This document shows, one piece after another, positions 1 to 6,998 of a DNA stretch of 17,217 nucleotides. Numbering within the stretch: the stretch's first letter is position 1; each line of letters opens with the position of its first letter. The position numbers and the translations under genes were made by a program. The notes below the pieces were generated by a model. That model had not been told where the DNA came from and ran no database searches. It saw only the letters and a program-made list of their open reading frames with translations. Origin of the DNA: an uncultured Clostridia bacterium (GTDB taxonomy: Bacteria; Bacillota; Clostridia; Lachnospirales; Lachnospiraceae); contig CALBKM010000008.1 in assembly GCA_937895705.1 (NCBI GenBank), positions 1 to 17,217 of the forward strand, read 5' to 3'.

Positions 1-68
1 CGTGAATGCTTTGCATTCTCTCGGACACAGCAACTCGCTCACCTCGTGAATGCTTCGCATTCTCTCGG
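1..68. repeat. Two palindromic direct repeats (24 bp, 44-bp period)
   Basis: Positions 1-24 and 45-68 carry the same 24-bp sequence with a single difference (T/C at the loop). Each copy contains an inverted repeat GAATGC-TTY-GCATTC able to form a 6-bp hairpin with a 3-nt loop. The array may continue to the left of the window. Its form fits a REP-like intergenic repeat; that it recurs elsewhere in the genome is a guess from its form. Confidence 0.6.
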
Positions 69-87
69 TCGCGGCAGTCGCCGCGAC
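68..87. repeat. GC-rich perfect hairpin next to the repeats
   Basis: GTCGCGGC (68-75) and GCCGCGAC (80-87) pair perfectly over 8 bp around an AGTC loop. It directly follows the second palindromic repeat and precedes a terminator hairpin, so the three probably belong to one intergenic repeat unit. Confidence 0.5.
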
Positions 88-98
88 TACGAAAACAC

Positions 99-147
99 AA
101 ACATCCCGATTAGGAACATAAAGTTCCCATCGGGATGTTTTGTTTTC
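99..147. terminator. Strong intrinsic terminator, probably bidirectional
   Basis: AAACATCCCGAT (99-110) pairs with ATCGGGATGTTT (129-140). The stem extends inward through GGAAC (113-117) and GTTCC (123-127). On the plus strand the stem is followed by TGTTTT; on the minus strand the sequence after the stem is also T-rich. It most likely ends a gene lying left of the window and insulates the operon that starts at about 247. Confidence 0.75.
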
Positions 148-211
148 GGTCTTAGCTCGTTGCTAACGCGAACATTAAAAATCGATTAGAAAACCTTAAT
201 TACCTTCTAAC

Positions 212-240
212 TTGAACTTCGACAGTACATGAGGTACAAT
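212..240 (+). promoter_or_regulatory. Sigma-A promoter of the LiaF-like/DUF4097 operon
   Basis: TTGAAC (212-217) and TACAAT (235-240) are separated by 17 bp, giving a predicted start near 247. This excludes reading starts at 229 or 239 as the beginning of the first protein and supports the ATG at 278. Confidence 0.7.
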
Positions 241-277
241 GGAGACAAGTCAGAGAACAGTGAAAGGGGACTTTTTT

Positions 278-934
278 ATGAGAGAGAAACTGGCGAATGC
301 CTTGTGGGGACTGGTGTGGATTGGCATCGGTGTCTTCGTGTTCGGAAAGGTTATGGGTTTTTGGGAGGTTCCGGTGTTGTTTCCGGGTTGGTGGACCTTG
401 CTGATTATTTTTCCGAGTCTTGTAAGTATGATAAAGAAAGGGATACGACCGGTCAATTCCATTTTTATGGTGTGCGGTGTGCTTCTGTTGTTAGAACGAA
501 CACACGTCATTGAAAGAGGAACATTAGGGAAGATTTTAGTTCCGACTATCTTTTTTGTAATCGGACTGAGTATATTGATTCGAAGTATATTCGGTGGAAC
601 CAAGAAACATTATAACGGTACCGTGGGGTATGCTGCAACCTTTGCTGGGAATGTGATTACGGCGACGGAATCGCCGTTCACGGGCTGTGAGGCAGATGCG
701 GTATTCGGTGGTCTGGATTTGGACTTGCGGGGCGTTTCCGTTGAGGACGGGGCTGTAATCGAGGCATCTGCGATTTTCGGCGGAATCGATATTAAAGTAC
801 CTCAAGGCGTCAATGTAAAGATAAGACGTACGGAATTGTTCGGTGGAGCGAAGAATTATGTAACCAATCAGCAGGATGGTCCGGTGTTGTATGTAAATGC
901 ATTATGTATGTTTGGAGGAGTGGATATTAAATGA
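278..934 (+). CDS. LiaF-like four-helix membrane protein with C-terminal toastrack-type domain
   Basis: This 218-aa protein has four hydrophobic segments in its N-terminal half (about residues 8-24, 37-51, 61-73 and 85-105), as in LiaI/LiaF-like (DUF5668) membrane regions. The C-terminal part matches the cell-wall-active antibiotic response / LiaF C-terminal family: four FGG motifs recur at residues 143, 167, 188 and 212. In Bacillus, LiaF restrains the LiaRS cell-envelope stress two-component system, but no kinase or regulator lies in this window, so a signalling role here is inference. The ATG at 278 was chosen because AAAGGGGA (263-270) sits ahead of it and the promoter's predicted start is near 247. 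Its stop overlaps the next start as ATGA (931-934), which indicates translational coupling. Family assignment is fairly sure; specific function is not. Confidence 0.8.
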   Translation: MREKLANALWGLVWIGIGVFVFGKVMGFWEVPVLFPGWWTLLIIFPSLVSMIKKGIRPVNSIFMVCGVLLLLERTHVIERGTLGKILVPTIFFVIGLSILIRSIFGGTKKHYNGTVGYAATFAGNVITATESPFTGCEADAVFGGLDLDLRGVSVEDGAVIEASAIFGGIDIKVPQGVNVKIRRTELFGGAKNYVTNQQDGPVLYVNALCMFGGVDIK

Positions 935-1917
935 ACGGAGTACAAAAGGTAATCAAGTATTGCGCCATGGCGTTTGCTATCTTTTTGGCGGTAACGATTT
1001 TAGGAACGATTGTATCAGTGGTTATGGGGGTGACTACCGGAATTGCGGGAGTGAATTTTTTGATGGAAGGGGAAAAGGAGAGAATCGGTCTTTCCGAAGA
1101 GTATTCTTTGGAGGAAGCGAGAGAACTGGGAATTACCGATATTCTTGTAGACTGTAATGCGGAGATCGTTATAAAACCGGGGACTGTGCTGGCGATTGAA
1201 GCAGAGAATGTAACCGAGGATTATAAGATACGCCAGATAAACGGGAAGTTCAGTATTGAGCAGAACAGACCGCAAATTAAAATCGGTTTTTGGTTTAATG
1301 ATACATCGGAAAGAGAAAAGGTTACGGTAACTGTTCCGGCGGAGCTTGTTACGGAGCAGGTGGAGATTCTCAGTGGTTCCGGGGCGGTGTCTGTAAATGA
1401 GATCAAGACAGAAGCGTTTACGGTGGACAGCGGCTCCGGAAGAGTGACAGTCGAGGCTGTGACGGCCGGGCGTCTGTATGTGGACAGCGGTTCCGGAAAG
1501 GTAACCTTGTCCGGAGCAAAGGCGTCCGAGACAGAGTTATATACCGGTTCCGGCGGTGTAACGGTGGAAGATTCGGATTTGGGAAGACTTATTTTGGATA
1601 CCGGCTCGGGCGCGGTACGAATGGAGAATGTGGCAGCAACGGCGGCAAAGGTGGATACCGGTTCGGGTGCGGTATCTTTTGAAGGGGTATTGACCGGAAC
1701 CTGTGAGTTCGAAACCGGCAGCGGTGCTCTGACAATCCGGCTGGACGGCAGAGAAGAAGATTACCGGGTAAAAGCCAAATGCGGATCCGGTACCTTCCGT
1801 ATCAACGGGAAGAAAAAGGATGAAGGAAGTTACGGAAGTAATGTAAAGGGAGAGCTTTTGATTGACTCGGGAAGCGGCTCCGTGAATGTGGAGTTTAACA
1901 CTCCGGTAGAAGAATAA
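931..1917 (+). CDS. DUF4097 (LiaG-like) membrane-anchored beta-solenoid protein
   Basis: The 328-aa product has one N-terminal membrane segment (about residues 10-33) and then an extracytoplasmic region. From residue 149 the tripeptide GSG recurs at 149, 168, 187, 206, 225, 244 and 263, exactly every 19 residues, with further copies at 285 and 314. Each turn has the pattern D/T-GSG-x-V. This is the pattern of DUF4097 putative adhesin / LiaG-like proteins, which fold as stacked beta strands. It starts inside the stop of the LiaF-like gene, so the two are co-translated and their products may interact at the outer face of the membrane. A shared role in envelope sensing is inferred from the LiaG/LiaF pairing known in Bacillus. 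No catalytic motif is visible. A terminator follows 5 bases after the stop. Confidence 0.8.
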   Translation: MNGVQKVIKYCAMAFAIFLAVTILGTIVSVVMGVTTGIAGVNFLMEGEKERIGLSEEYSLEEARELGITDILVDCNAEIVIKPGTVLAIEAENVTEDYKIRQINGKFSIEQNRPQIKIGFWFNDTSEREKVTVTVPAELVTEQVEILSGSGAVSVNEIKTEAFTVDSGSGRVTVEAVTAGRLYVDSGSGKVTLSGAKASETELYTGSGGVTVEDSDLGRLILDTGSGAVRMENVAATAAKVDTGSGAVSFEGVLTGTCEFETGSGALTIRLDGREEDYRVKAKCGSGTFRINGKKKDEGSYGSNVKGELLIDSGSGSVNVEFNTPVEE

Positions 1918-1921
1918 AAAG

Positions 1922-1959
1922 GAAGCAGTTGCAAAAACAGATGCAACTGCTTCTTTTTT
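1922..1959. terminator. Bidirectional terminator between convergent operons
   Basis: GAAGCAGTTGCA (1922-1933) pairs perfectly over 12 bp with TGCAACTGCTTC (1942-1953). Six T residues follow on the plus strand. On the minus strand the stem is followed by CTTTTTATTC. It can therefore end both the DUF4097 transcript and the oppositely oriented luxS transcript. Confidence 0.85.
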
Positions 1960-1974
1960 GTTTGTTATCGTTAT

Positions 1975-2451
1975 TTAGTCCGGATACATCATTCTCTCCG
2001 GTGTGATGTTTTCCAGTACTTCCAAATATTTCTTACCGTAGTAGTTTGCCATTGGCAAATTCATATCCAAGTAGTTACCGCATTCGATGGCGGAAGCCCC
2101 CGGAACGTCGTCCTTGTAGTCACGGATAAATGTGAACAAATCACGAAGGAGCGGGAGGATGTCTACGGATTCGTAATCTCCTGCAAGCAGGAGATAGAAG
2201 CCGGTACGGCAACCCATCGGCCCGAAGTAGACGATATGGGAACCGAATTCGGCATGATTTCGCAGAAAGGTGGCAGCCAGGTGTTCGATGGTGTGAACTT
2301 CCGCGGTATTCATTACCGGTTCTGTGTTCGGTCGTGTTACGCGCAGATCGAACGTGGTGACAATGGAATTGCCTACGGCATCTTTTCTGGATACATAAAC
2401 ACCCGGTAATAAGGATAAATGGTTGATGGTAAAGCTTGCAATCGGTTTCAT
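1975..2451 (-). CDS. luxS: S-ribosylhomocysteine lyase
   Basis: LuxS splits S-ribosylhomocysteine into homocysteine and DPD, the precursor of autoinducer-2, in the cytoplasmic activated methyl cycle. The 158-aa length is normal. The metal-binding HTIEH motif is at residues 53-57 (ligands H53 and H57, catalytic E56). The conserved catalytic Cys in PMGCRTGF is C81, and the third metal ligand is C124 in ECGNY. All key residues are present, so the enzyme should be active. The start is preceded by AAAGGAG. It lies only 20 nt downstream of the penicillin-binding protein gene on the same strand, with no room for a promoter in the gap, so it is probably the last gene of the yigZ-PBP-luxS transcript unless a promoter lies inside the PBP gene. 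Confidence 0.96.
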   Translation of the reverse strand: MKPIASFTINHLSLLPGVYVSRKDAVGNSIVTTFDLRVTRPNTEPVMNTAEVHTIEHLAATFLRNHAEFGSHIVYFGPMGCRTGFYLLLAGDYESVDILPLLRDLFTFIRDYKDDVPGASAIECGNYLDMNLPMANYYGKKYLEVLENITPERMMYPD

Positions 2452-2471
2452 GGACGGTCTCCTTTGGTTTG

Positions 2472-5330
2472 TTAGTAGAAAATTACAGGTACTTTGGTCG
2501 GAGTGGGAACAGGAGGCATCTCGCTGTCGATAGGGGACTCCGTGTTGTCTTCCGGAGGGAAAGGTTCCGGAGTGATTGTAGCGTTCGGATCTTCCGGACC
2601 AGGCGTTACCGGTGTGTCAGGACCGATAGGAACAATCGGTGTGACTTCGTTGTGAACCGGACAAATTGCGTCTTCGCCGGTCGGAAGAAGGTGAGGTGTG
2701 TCGGAGGTGGAATACTCGATGACATTTCCTTCCCAGTCCATTAACTCCGGCTCGGATTTTACGAGGAGGATTTTCTCCATTACATCACCTGTCGGACATC
2801 CCGGTCCTGCCAGTTTGCCGGATTCATCACAAATGGATGCCTTGATGTGCACGTCACACTTTTCCAAAGGAACCGTACCCTTGGCAAAATATTCCGTACG
2901 GACGGTAGAACCTCCTTCTGCATGGTCACACACCCCGTTTACGGCAAGCTTGCCGGATTTGGTACAAATTTTTGCGGTAACAACGGAATCCGGAATAGTG
3001 AATTCTTTGTAAGGAAGTTCCTTTTCCGCATGAATCCGCTCCATAATGGTACGCCAGATATCCTGCTGATAGTTCTGGTTAATCTGTGAGAAGTTATTGT
3101 CGAAACCGGACCAGATGGAAGCGGTATAATATGGAGTGTATCCGCAGAACCACAGGTCGTTATTGTTGGATGCGGTACCGGTCTTGCCGGCTACCGGCAT
3201 TTTGTATTCTTTGAATTTTAATCGGCTGCCGGTACCTACACCGGAACCGCCGGAAACTGTATCAACCATGGCGCTTGTTAAAAGATAAGCGGTGGAGGTC
3301 TTGATGACCTGGGATGATTCCGGTACATTGGAAAGAATTACCCGGCCGTCATGGTCCAGCACCTTTGTATATAAATAAGGTTCGTTGTAGATGCCTTTGT
3401 TTGCGATGGTTGCATAAGCAGCGGTAAGCTCCATATTCGTAACACCGTCAGTCAAACCACCCAGTGCAAGAGAGAGGTTGATATCCGTATAGGTCTTACC
3501 GGTAGCTTTATCGTATCTGGAATCTACCAGAGTGGAGAAACCGAGTTTCTTTAAATAATTGTACGAAATCTGCGGGGAAACCGCTTCCAAAGTACGTACT
3601 GCGACGATATTCATGGAATAAGAAACACCCCGGCGGATTGTGTTGAGTCCATAGAACGGTCCGTTAAAGTATTCTTTGTTTCCCTTCGCCCACCAGTTGA
3701 TGACTTCCTTTTGAGAATTCGGATAATAGTACGGAATATCGTCAATCGGAGTGGCAAGCGTCATTCCTGCGTGGTCAATGGCCGGAAGGAAGGCTGCGAG
3801 TACTTTAAAGGTGGAACCGACTGCACGGGTGGTAGTGGTGGCACGGTTTAAAGTACGGCTTCCGGTCTTTTTGCCGCGGCCGCCAACAAGGGCAAGTACC
3901 TGACCGGTAGAATGGTCCATAAGACAGAAGGAAGACTGCGGTTGCGGGGTGAAGGTACGTCGTTCGCCGAGAACGATGTCTCCAGGTTCTTCCGTTTCTT
4001 CGTTTGCCGGGGTTACGTGAGCTGCATAAAACTCATCCAAATATGCGGTCATGGATTCGTCGCTTGCACAAAGTAGCTGATAAACGCCTTGATTTAGCTG
4101 GACGATCACGGAAGAGTCGTTTTTGAAGCCGTTGAAATAGGAAATCAAATCCGATAACTGGTAGTGAATTACCGTATCATCGGCCTTTTGTACGGAGAGT
4201 GCATAGTTCAGCTCGTAGAGAGAACCTTCCTTCGAACCGGTGCCGAAGGCAGGGAACATGCTCTCGTCGGTATAAACTTCGTCACAGATGTCCTGAATCT
4301 GGCGGTCCTGTGTAGTATAAATACTTAATCCCCCGGTATATACCATAGAGGTGGCTTGGGCCTGGGTATAACCTTTGCGTTCCACCAAATCGTTGATAAC
4401 AGCATCGATTACTGCGTCGGTAAAGTAGCTGTAGTAGGAATTATCGGTCTTTTCCTGCGCTACCATCTGAATACGGCTGTACGGGTCGTCTGCCATGGCT
4501 TCGTCATATTCCGCCTGGGTGCAGAGACCGTTTTTTAACATAAGCTCAAGACATTTATCACGACGCACTTTGTTATCCTCCGGATAGTGAATCGGATTCT
4601 GGAAGGTCGGAGAGTACGGGATTGCCGCAAGGACGGTAACCTCCGAAAGAGTTAAGTCTTTGGCGTCTTTGCTGAAATAAACCTTTGCCGCAGTCTGGAG
4701 ACCGTAGGCGGTGTTACCGTAGTTTACGGTGTTAATATAATATTCAAGGATGGTATCTTTGGATAATTTGCTTTCCAGCTCTACCGCAAGGAACTGTTCC
4801 TGGATTTTACGGGTGATCTTTACAATCGGATTGTCTTCGTTACCGCCACCGAATACCTGGTTTTTTAACAGCTGCTGGGTAATGGTACTTGCACCGAAGT
4901 CGAGACTTTTTGTACTTAGATTAGATACCAAAGCGCGCATGATGCCTCGCATATCAATACCTGCGTGCTCATAGAAACGTTCGTCTTCCATTGCTACGAA
5001 GGCATATTTGATATATTCCGGAAGTTCTATGATTTCCACATAGTCACGGTTGGCTTCCACACCGGCTAAAATTTCGGCATGGGTACCGTCACGGAAATAG
5101 GTGTTGGAGGCGTAGCCGGAAGGGACTACGTTAATCAGGTCGATGCTCGGTACGGTAGCGGAAAGCCCGTTTACGATACCGGCAACAGCGGCAACTCCCA
5201 CGGCAACAACAAAGACGACTCCCAGTAAAAACAAACGGAAGGCCGTCACGTTTAACTTGGAGGATAACCGTTTAGAACGGGTTTTTAGATTTCGTATTTT
5301 TTTATTGGTCTCTTCTTTGCTGAAATTCAT
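2472..5330 (-). CDS. Class A penicillin-binding protein (PBP1A type)
   Basis: This bifunctional peptidoglycan synthase polymerises glycan strands and cross-links them outside the membrane. The 952-aa chain has a basic cytoplasmic N-terminus, a membrane helix (about 31-54), a GT51 glycosyltransferase domain with the EDERFYEHAG motif (catalytic E115) and TITQQLLKN (149-157), and a transpeptidase domain with STFK (506-509, nucleophile S506), SMN (572-574) and KTG (716-718). A C-terminal region of paired cysteines (C789, C801, C834, C845) with a duplicated SGKLA motif precedes a Pro/Thr-rich tail. The Met at 5330 was chosen over one at 5417 because AAGGAAGGG precedes it, it begins the usual cytoplasmic tail, and the longer form would overlap yigZ. 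It is 55 nt downstream of yigZ. It corresponds to ponA/mrcA-type genes, though no specific symbol is certain. Confidence 0.94.
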   Translation of the reverse strand: MNFSKEETNKKIRNLKTRSKRLSSKLNVTAFRLFLLGVVFVVAVGVAAVAGIVNGLSATVPSIDLINVVPSGYASNTYFRDGTHAEILAGVEANRDYVEIIELPEYIKYAFVAMEDERFYEHAGIDMRGIMRALVSNLSTKSLDFGASTITQQLLKNQVFGGGNEDNPIVKITRKIQEQFLAVELESKLSKDTILEYYINTVNYGNTAYGLQTAAKVYFSKDAKDLTLSEVTVLAAIPYSPTFQNPIHYPEDNKVRRDKCLELMLKNGLCTQAEYDEAMADDPYSRIQMVAQEKTDNSYYSYFTDAVIDAVINDLVERKGYTQAQATSMVYTGGLSIYTTQDRQIQDICDEVYTDESMFPAFGTGSKEGSLYELNYALSVQKADDTVIHYQLSDLISYFNGFKNDSSVIVQLNQGVYQLLCASDESMTAYLDEFYAAHVTPANEETEEPGDIVLGERRTFTPQPQSSFCLMDHSTGQVLALVGGRGKKTGSRTLNRATTTTRAVGSTFKVLAAFLPAIDHAGMTLATPIDDIPYYYPNSQKEVINWWAKGNKEYFNGPFYGLNTIRRGVSYSMNIVAVRTLEAVSPQISYNYLKKLGFSTLVDSRYDKATGKTYTDINLSLALGGLTDGVTNMELTAAYATIANKGIYNEPYLYTKVLDHDGRVILSNVPESSQVIKTSTAYLLTSAMVDTVSGGSGVGTGSRLKFKEYKMPVAGKTGTASNNNDLWFCGYTPYYTASIWSGFDNNFSQINQNYQQDIWRTIMERIHAEKELPYKEFTIPDSVVTAKICTKSGKLAVNGVCDHAEGGSTVRTEYFAKGTVPLEKCDVHIKASICDESGKLAGPGCPTGDVMEKILLVKSEPELMDWEGNVIEYSTSDTPHLLPTGEDAICPVHNEVTPIVPIGPDTPVTPGPEDPNATITPEPFPPEDNTESPIDSEMPPVPTPTKVPVIFY

Positions 5331-5365
5331 ATAAATCCCTTCCTTACATACTTTTCTATAGAAAG

Positions 5366-5398
5366 CTTTTCCGAAAAAAGAAACGTTATTCGGAAAAG
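5366..5398 (-). other. Hairpin across the yigZ stop codon
   Basis: Ten perfect base pairs join 5366-5375 and 5389-5398, with a 13-nt loop; the yigZ stop codon (5386-5388) lies in the loop. No T-run follows on the minus strand, so it is not a good terminator. A second small palindrome (CTTTCTATAGAAAG-like, near 5350-5366) follows it before the PBP ribosome-binding site. It could be an mRNA processing or stability element within the operon. Confidence 0.5.
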
Positions 5399-6042
5399 AA
5401 TACAGGCGCATTGTCAATCATACAAAACCAAACAGGATCCTGTTCGGAAATCTCTGCTTTTCCGGAGGTAGCTTCCGTTATTTTTTTGATAAAAGCGGAG
5501 CGGGTATCCGGAGTGGTAAGAACCGTAACCGTAACAATGTCGGTATAGAGTGTTTCCTGTGTGAAGAGCTCCATCTGTGCGACAATATACTGGAGTTTGC
5601 CGATACTGTTATAATCGGTTGCTACGGTAATCGGAATGCCGTAGCGTTTTTCGGTAACGACACTGGAATCCAGGCCGGCTTTTGTAGCTGCCTGATAAGC
5701 ACGAACCAGTCCGCCGGTGCCGAGAAGCGTACCTCCGAAATACCGGGTCACGACTACACAAACATTGTGAATGTCTTCCGCCAGAAGGACGTCAAGCATG
5801 GGTCTGCCCGCTGTTTTTTGCGGCTCGCCGTCGTCACTGCAGCGAGCTGTTTCATGGCGCATTCCCAACGTGTAGGCAGAACAATTGTGGGAAGCATCCC
5901 AGTATTGTTTTTTCATTTGCTCGATAAAGGACAGTGCTTCCTCTTCCGAGGTGATCGGGATGACGGTAGCAATGAAACGTGACTTCTTTTCCACAATCTC
6001 TCCCGTACCGCCCCGGTAAACAATTCGGTATGCCTCAGACAT
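5386..6042 (-). CDS. yigZ: IMPACT family protein YigZ
   Basis: The 218-aa length is typical of bacterial YigZ/YvyE proteins. The N-terminal IMPACT (UPF0029) domain spans roughly residues 17-125 and carries the family motifs DASHNCSAYTLG (49-60), SDDGEPQKTAGRPM (69-82) and VTRYFGGTLLGTGGLVRAY (98-116). The C-terminal part (about 138-218) corresponds to DUF1949, a ferredoxin-like fold resembling EF-G domain V. The eukaryotic relative IMPACT modulates GCN2; the biochemical role of bacterial members is not settled. It is the first gene of a minus-strand operon with the PBP and luxS genes. The start is supported by GGGAAGGGAG just upstream and by a well-formed promoter about 60 nt further up. Confidence 0.93.
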   Translation of the reverse strand: MSEAYRIVYRGGTGEIVEKKSRFIATVIPITSEEEALSFIEQMKKQYWDASHNCSAYTLGMRHETARCSDDGEPQKTAGRPMLDVLLAEDIHNVCVVVTRYFGGTLLGTGGLVRAYQAATKAGLDSSVVTEKRYGIPITVATDYNSIGKLQYIVAQMELFTQETLYTDIVTVTVLTTPDTRSAFIKKITEATSGKAEISEQDPVWFCMIDNAPVFFSE

Positions 6043-6064
6043 AACGGTTCTCCCTTCCCAAACG

Positions 6065-6084
6065 AGAGTTCCTTTAGGAACTCT
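6065..6084. other. Hairpin in the yigZ 5' leader, terminator-like on the plus strand
   Basis: AGAGTTCC (6065-6072) pairs perfectly with GGAACTCT (6077-6084). In the minus-strand transcript it lies between the predicted start (about 6098) and the ribosome-binding site of yigZ. Read on the plus strand it is followed by TTTTTGTTTT and looks like an intrinsic terminator, yet no plus-strand gene lies upstream. Confidence 0.55.
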
Positions 6085-6104
6085 TTTTGTTTTATTCTCA
6101 AATC

Positions 6105-6133
6105 AGCATACCATAAACGGACGGATACTGCAA
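6105..6133 (-). promoter_or_regulatory. Promoter of the yigZ-PBP-luxS operon
   Basis: On the minus strand, TTGCAG (6133-6128) and TATGCT (6110-6105) are separated by 17 bp. The -10 box is preceded by TGG, giving an extended -10 element. The predicted start is near 6098, leaving a leader of about 55 nt before yigZ. Confidence 0.6.
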
Positions 6134-6155
6134 GAAAATTAGGAGATTTAATAAA

Positions 6156-6176
6156 TTTGTAATACCTCTTTACAAA
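6156..6176. promoter_or_regulatory. Inverted repeat overlapping the suf -35 box
   Basis: TTTGTAA (6156-6162) and TTACAAA (6170-6176) form a perfect 7-bp inverted repeat with a 7-bp spacer. The right arm covers most of the TTTACA -35 box, so a bound protein would block RNA polymerase. No regulator gene is adjacent and I do not recognise the site as that of a specific family. Confidence 0.4.
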
Positions 6177-6197
6177 ACGAAAAACTGCGGATATACT
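6169..6197 (+). promoter_or_regulatory. Sigma-A promoter of the sufC-sufB-like operon
   Basis: TTTACA (6169-6174) and TATACT (6192-6197) are separated by 17 bp. The predicted start near 6204 leaves an untranslated leader of about 55 nt before the ATG at 6261, and argues against the in-frame ATG at 6207. Confidence 0.7.
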
Positions 6198-6260
6198 AGT
6201 AAAGGTATGAAAGGATACGGGAGGAAAGAACCCCAACGAACAGAGAAAGGACCTGTTGTT

Positions 6261-6974
6261 ATGCTTGAATTAAGGAATGTTTCTTATCGTGTAGATAATG
6301 AGGGCGTGGAGAAATATATTTTAAAAGACATCAGTTTGACTATAGAGGACCGTTTTGTGGCGATTACCGGACCGAACGGAGGAGGTAAATCCACTTTGGC
6401 AAAGGTACTTGCGGGAATTATTCAGCCCACAAGCGGTCAGATATTATTCGACGGAGAGGACATTACGAATTTGTCTGTAACCGAGCGTGCAAAGAAAGGT
6501 ATCAGCTTTGCATTTCAGCAGCCGGTACGCTTTAAGGGAATTACCGTAAAGGATTTAATCAGTCTGGCAGCGGGAAAAAAGCTTTCTGTGGCGGAAGTAT
6601 GTAATTATCTTTCCGAAGTAGGGCTTTGTGCGAAGGACTATGTAAACCGTGAGGTAAATGCCAGTCTTTCCGGCGGAGAATTAAAGAGAATCGAAATCGC
6701 AACGGTAATGGCAAGAGGTACGAAGCTTTCCATATTTGATGAGCCGGAGGCAGGAATCGATTTGTGGAGCTTCCAGAATCTGATTCGTGTGTTTGAAGAG
6801 ATGCATGATAAGATTCAGGGGTCGATTTTGATTATTTCTCACCAGGAGCGTATTTTAAACATTGCGGACAAGATTGTGGTTATTGCGGGCGGAGAACTCA
6901 GCAATGTCGGTACCAAGGAAGAAATCCTGCCGGGACTTCTTAATAAGGCAGGCGCATGTATCAAGGTGAAGTAA
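6261..6974 (+). CDS. sufC: SufC-like Fe-S cluster assembly ATPase (SmsC type)
   Basis: This 237-aa soluble ABC-type ATPase drives Fe-S assembly on its SufB/SufD-like partner. The Walker A motif GPNGGGKST is at 37-45, the Q-loop near Q86-Q87, the ABC signature LSGGE at 136-140, Walker B LSIFDEPEAGID at 156-167 and the switch histidine in SHQ at 194. The EPEAGID sequence after Walker B is typical of SufC rather than of transport ATPases. The start at 6261 is preceded by AAAGGA; starting at 6207 would leave almost no leader after the predicted transcription start. Only one scaffold gene follows and there is no cysteine desulfurase, SufU or second scaffold. This matches the two-gene SUF-like minimal system (SMS) of anaerobes rather than the full SUF operon. 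Confidence 0.9.
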   Translation: MLELRNVSYRVDNEGVEKYILKDISLTIEDRFVAITGPNGGGKSTLAKVLAGIIQPTSGQILFDGEDITNLSVTERAKKGISFAFQQPVRFKGITVKDLISLAAGKKLSVAEVCNYLSEVGLCAKDYVNREVNASLSGGELKRIEIATVMARGTKLSIFDEPEAGIDLWSFQNLIRVFEEMHDKIQGSILIISHQERILNIADKIVVIAGGELSNVGTKEEILPGLLNKAGACIKVK

Positions 6975-6998
6975 GCAGAGTAAGACAGGAGAGGTTTT

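Noticed and set aside
1..68. CRISPR array
   Set aside because: Only two repeat units separated by 20 bp are present; each is a palindrome and no cas gene is near.
229..513. 94-aa frame overlapping the start of the LiaF-like gene
   Set aside because: It begins before the predicted transcription start and lies in another frame of a well-supported gene with four membrane helices.
6207..6260. Upstream in-frame start of the SufC-like protein
   Set aside because: It is only a few nt after the predicted transcription start and adds a tail not found in SufC; the ATG at 6261 has its own ribosome-binding site.
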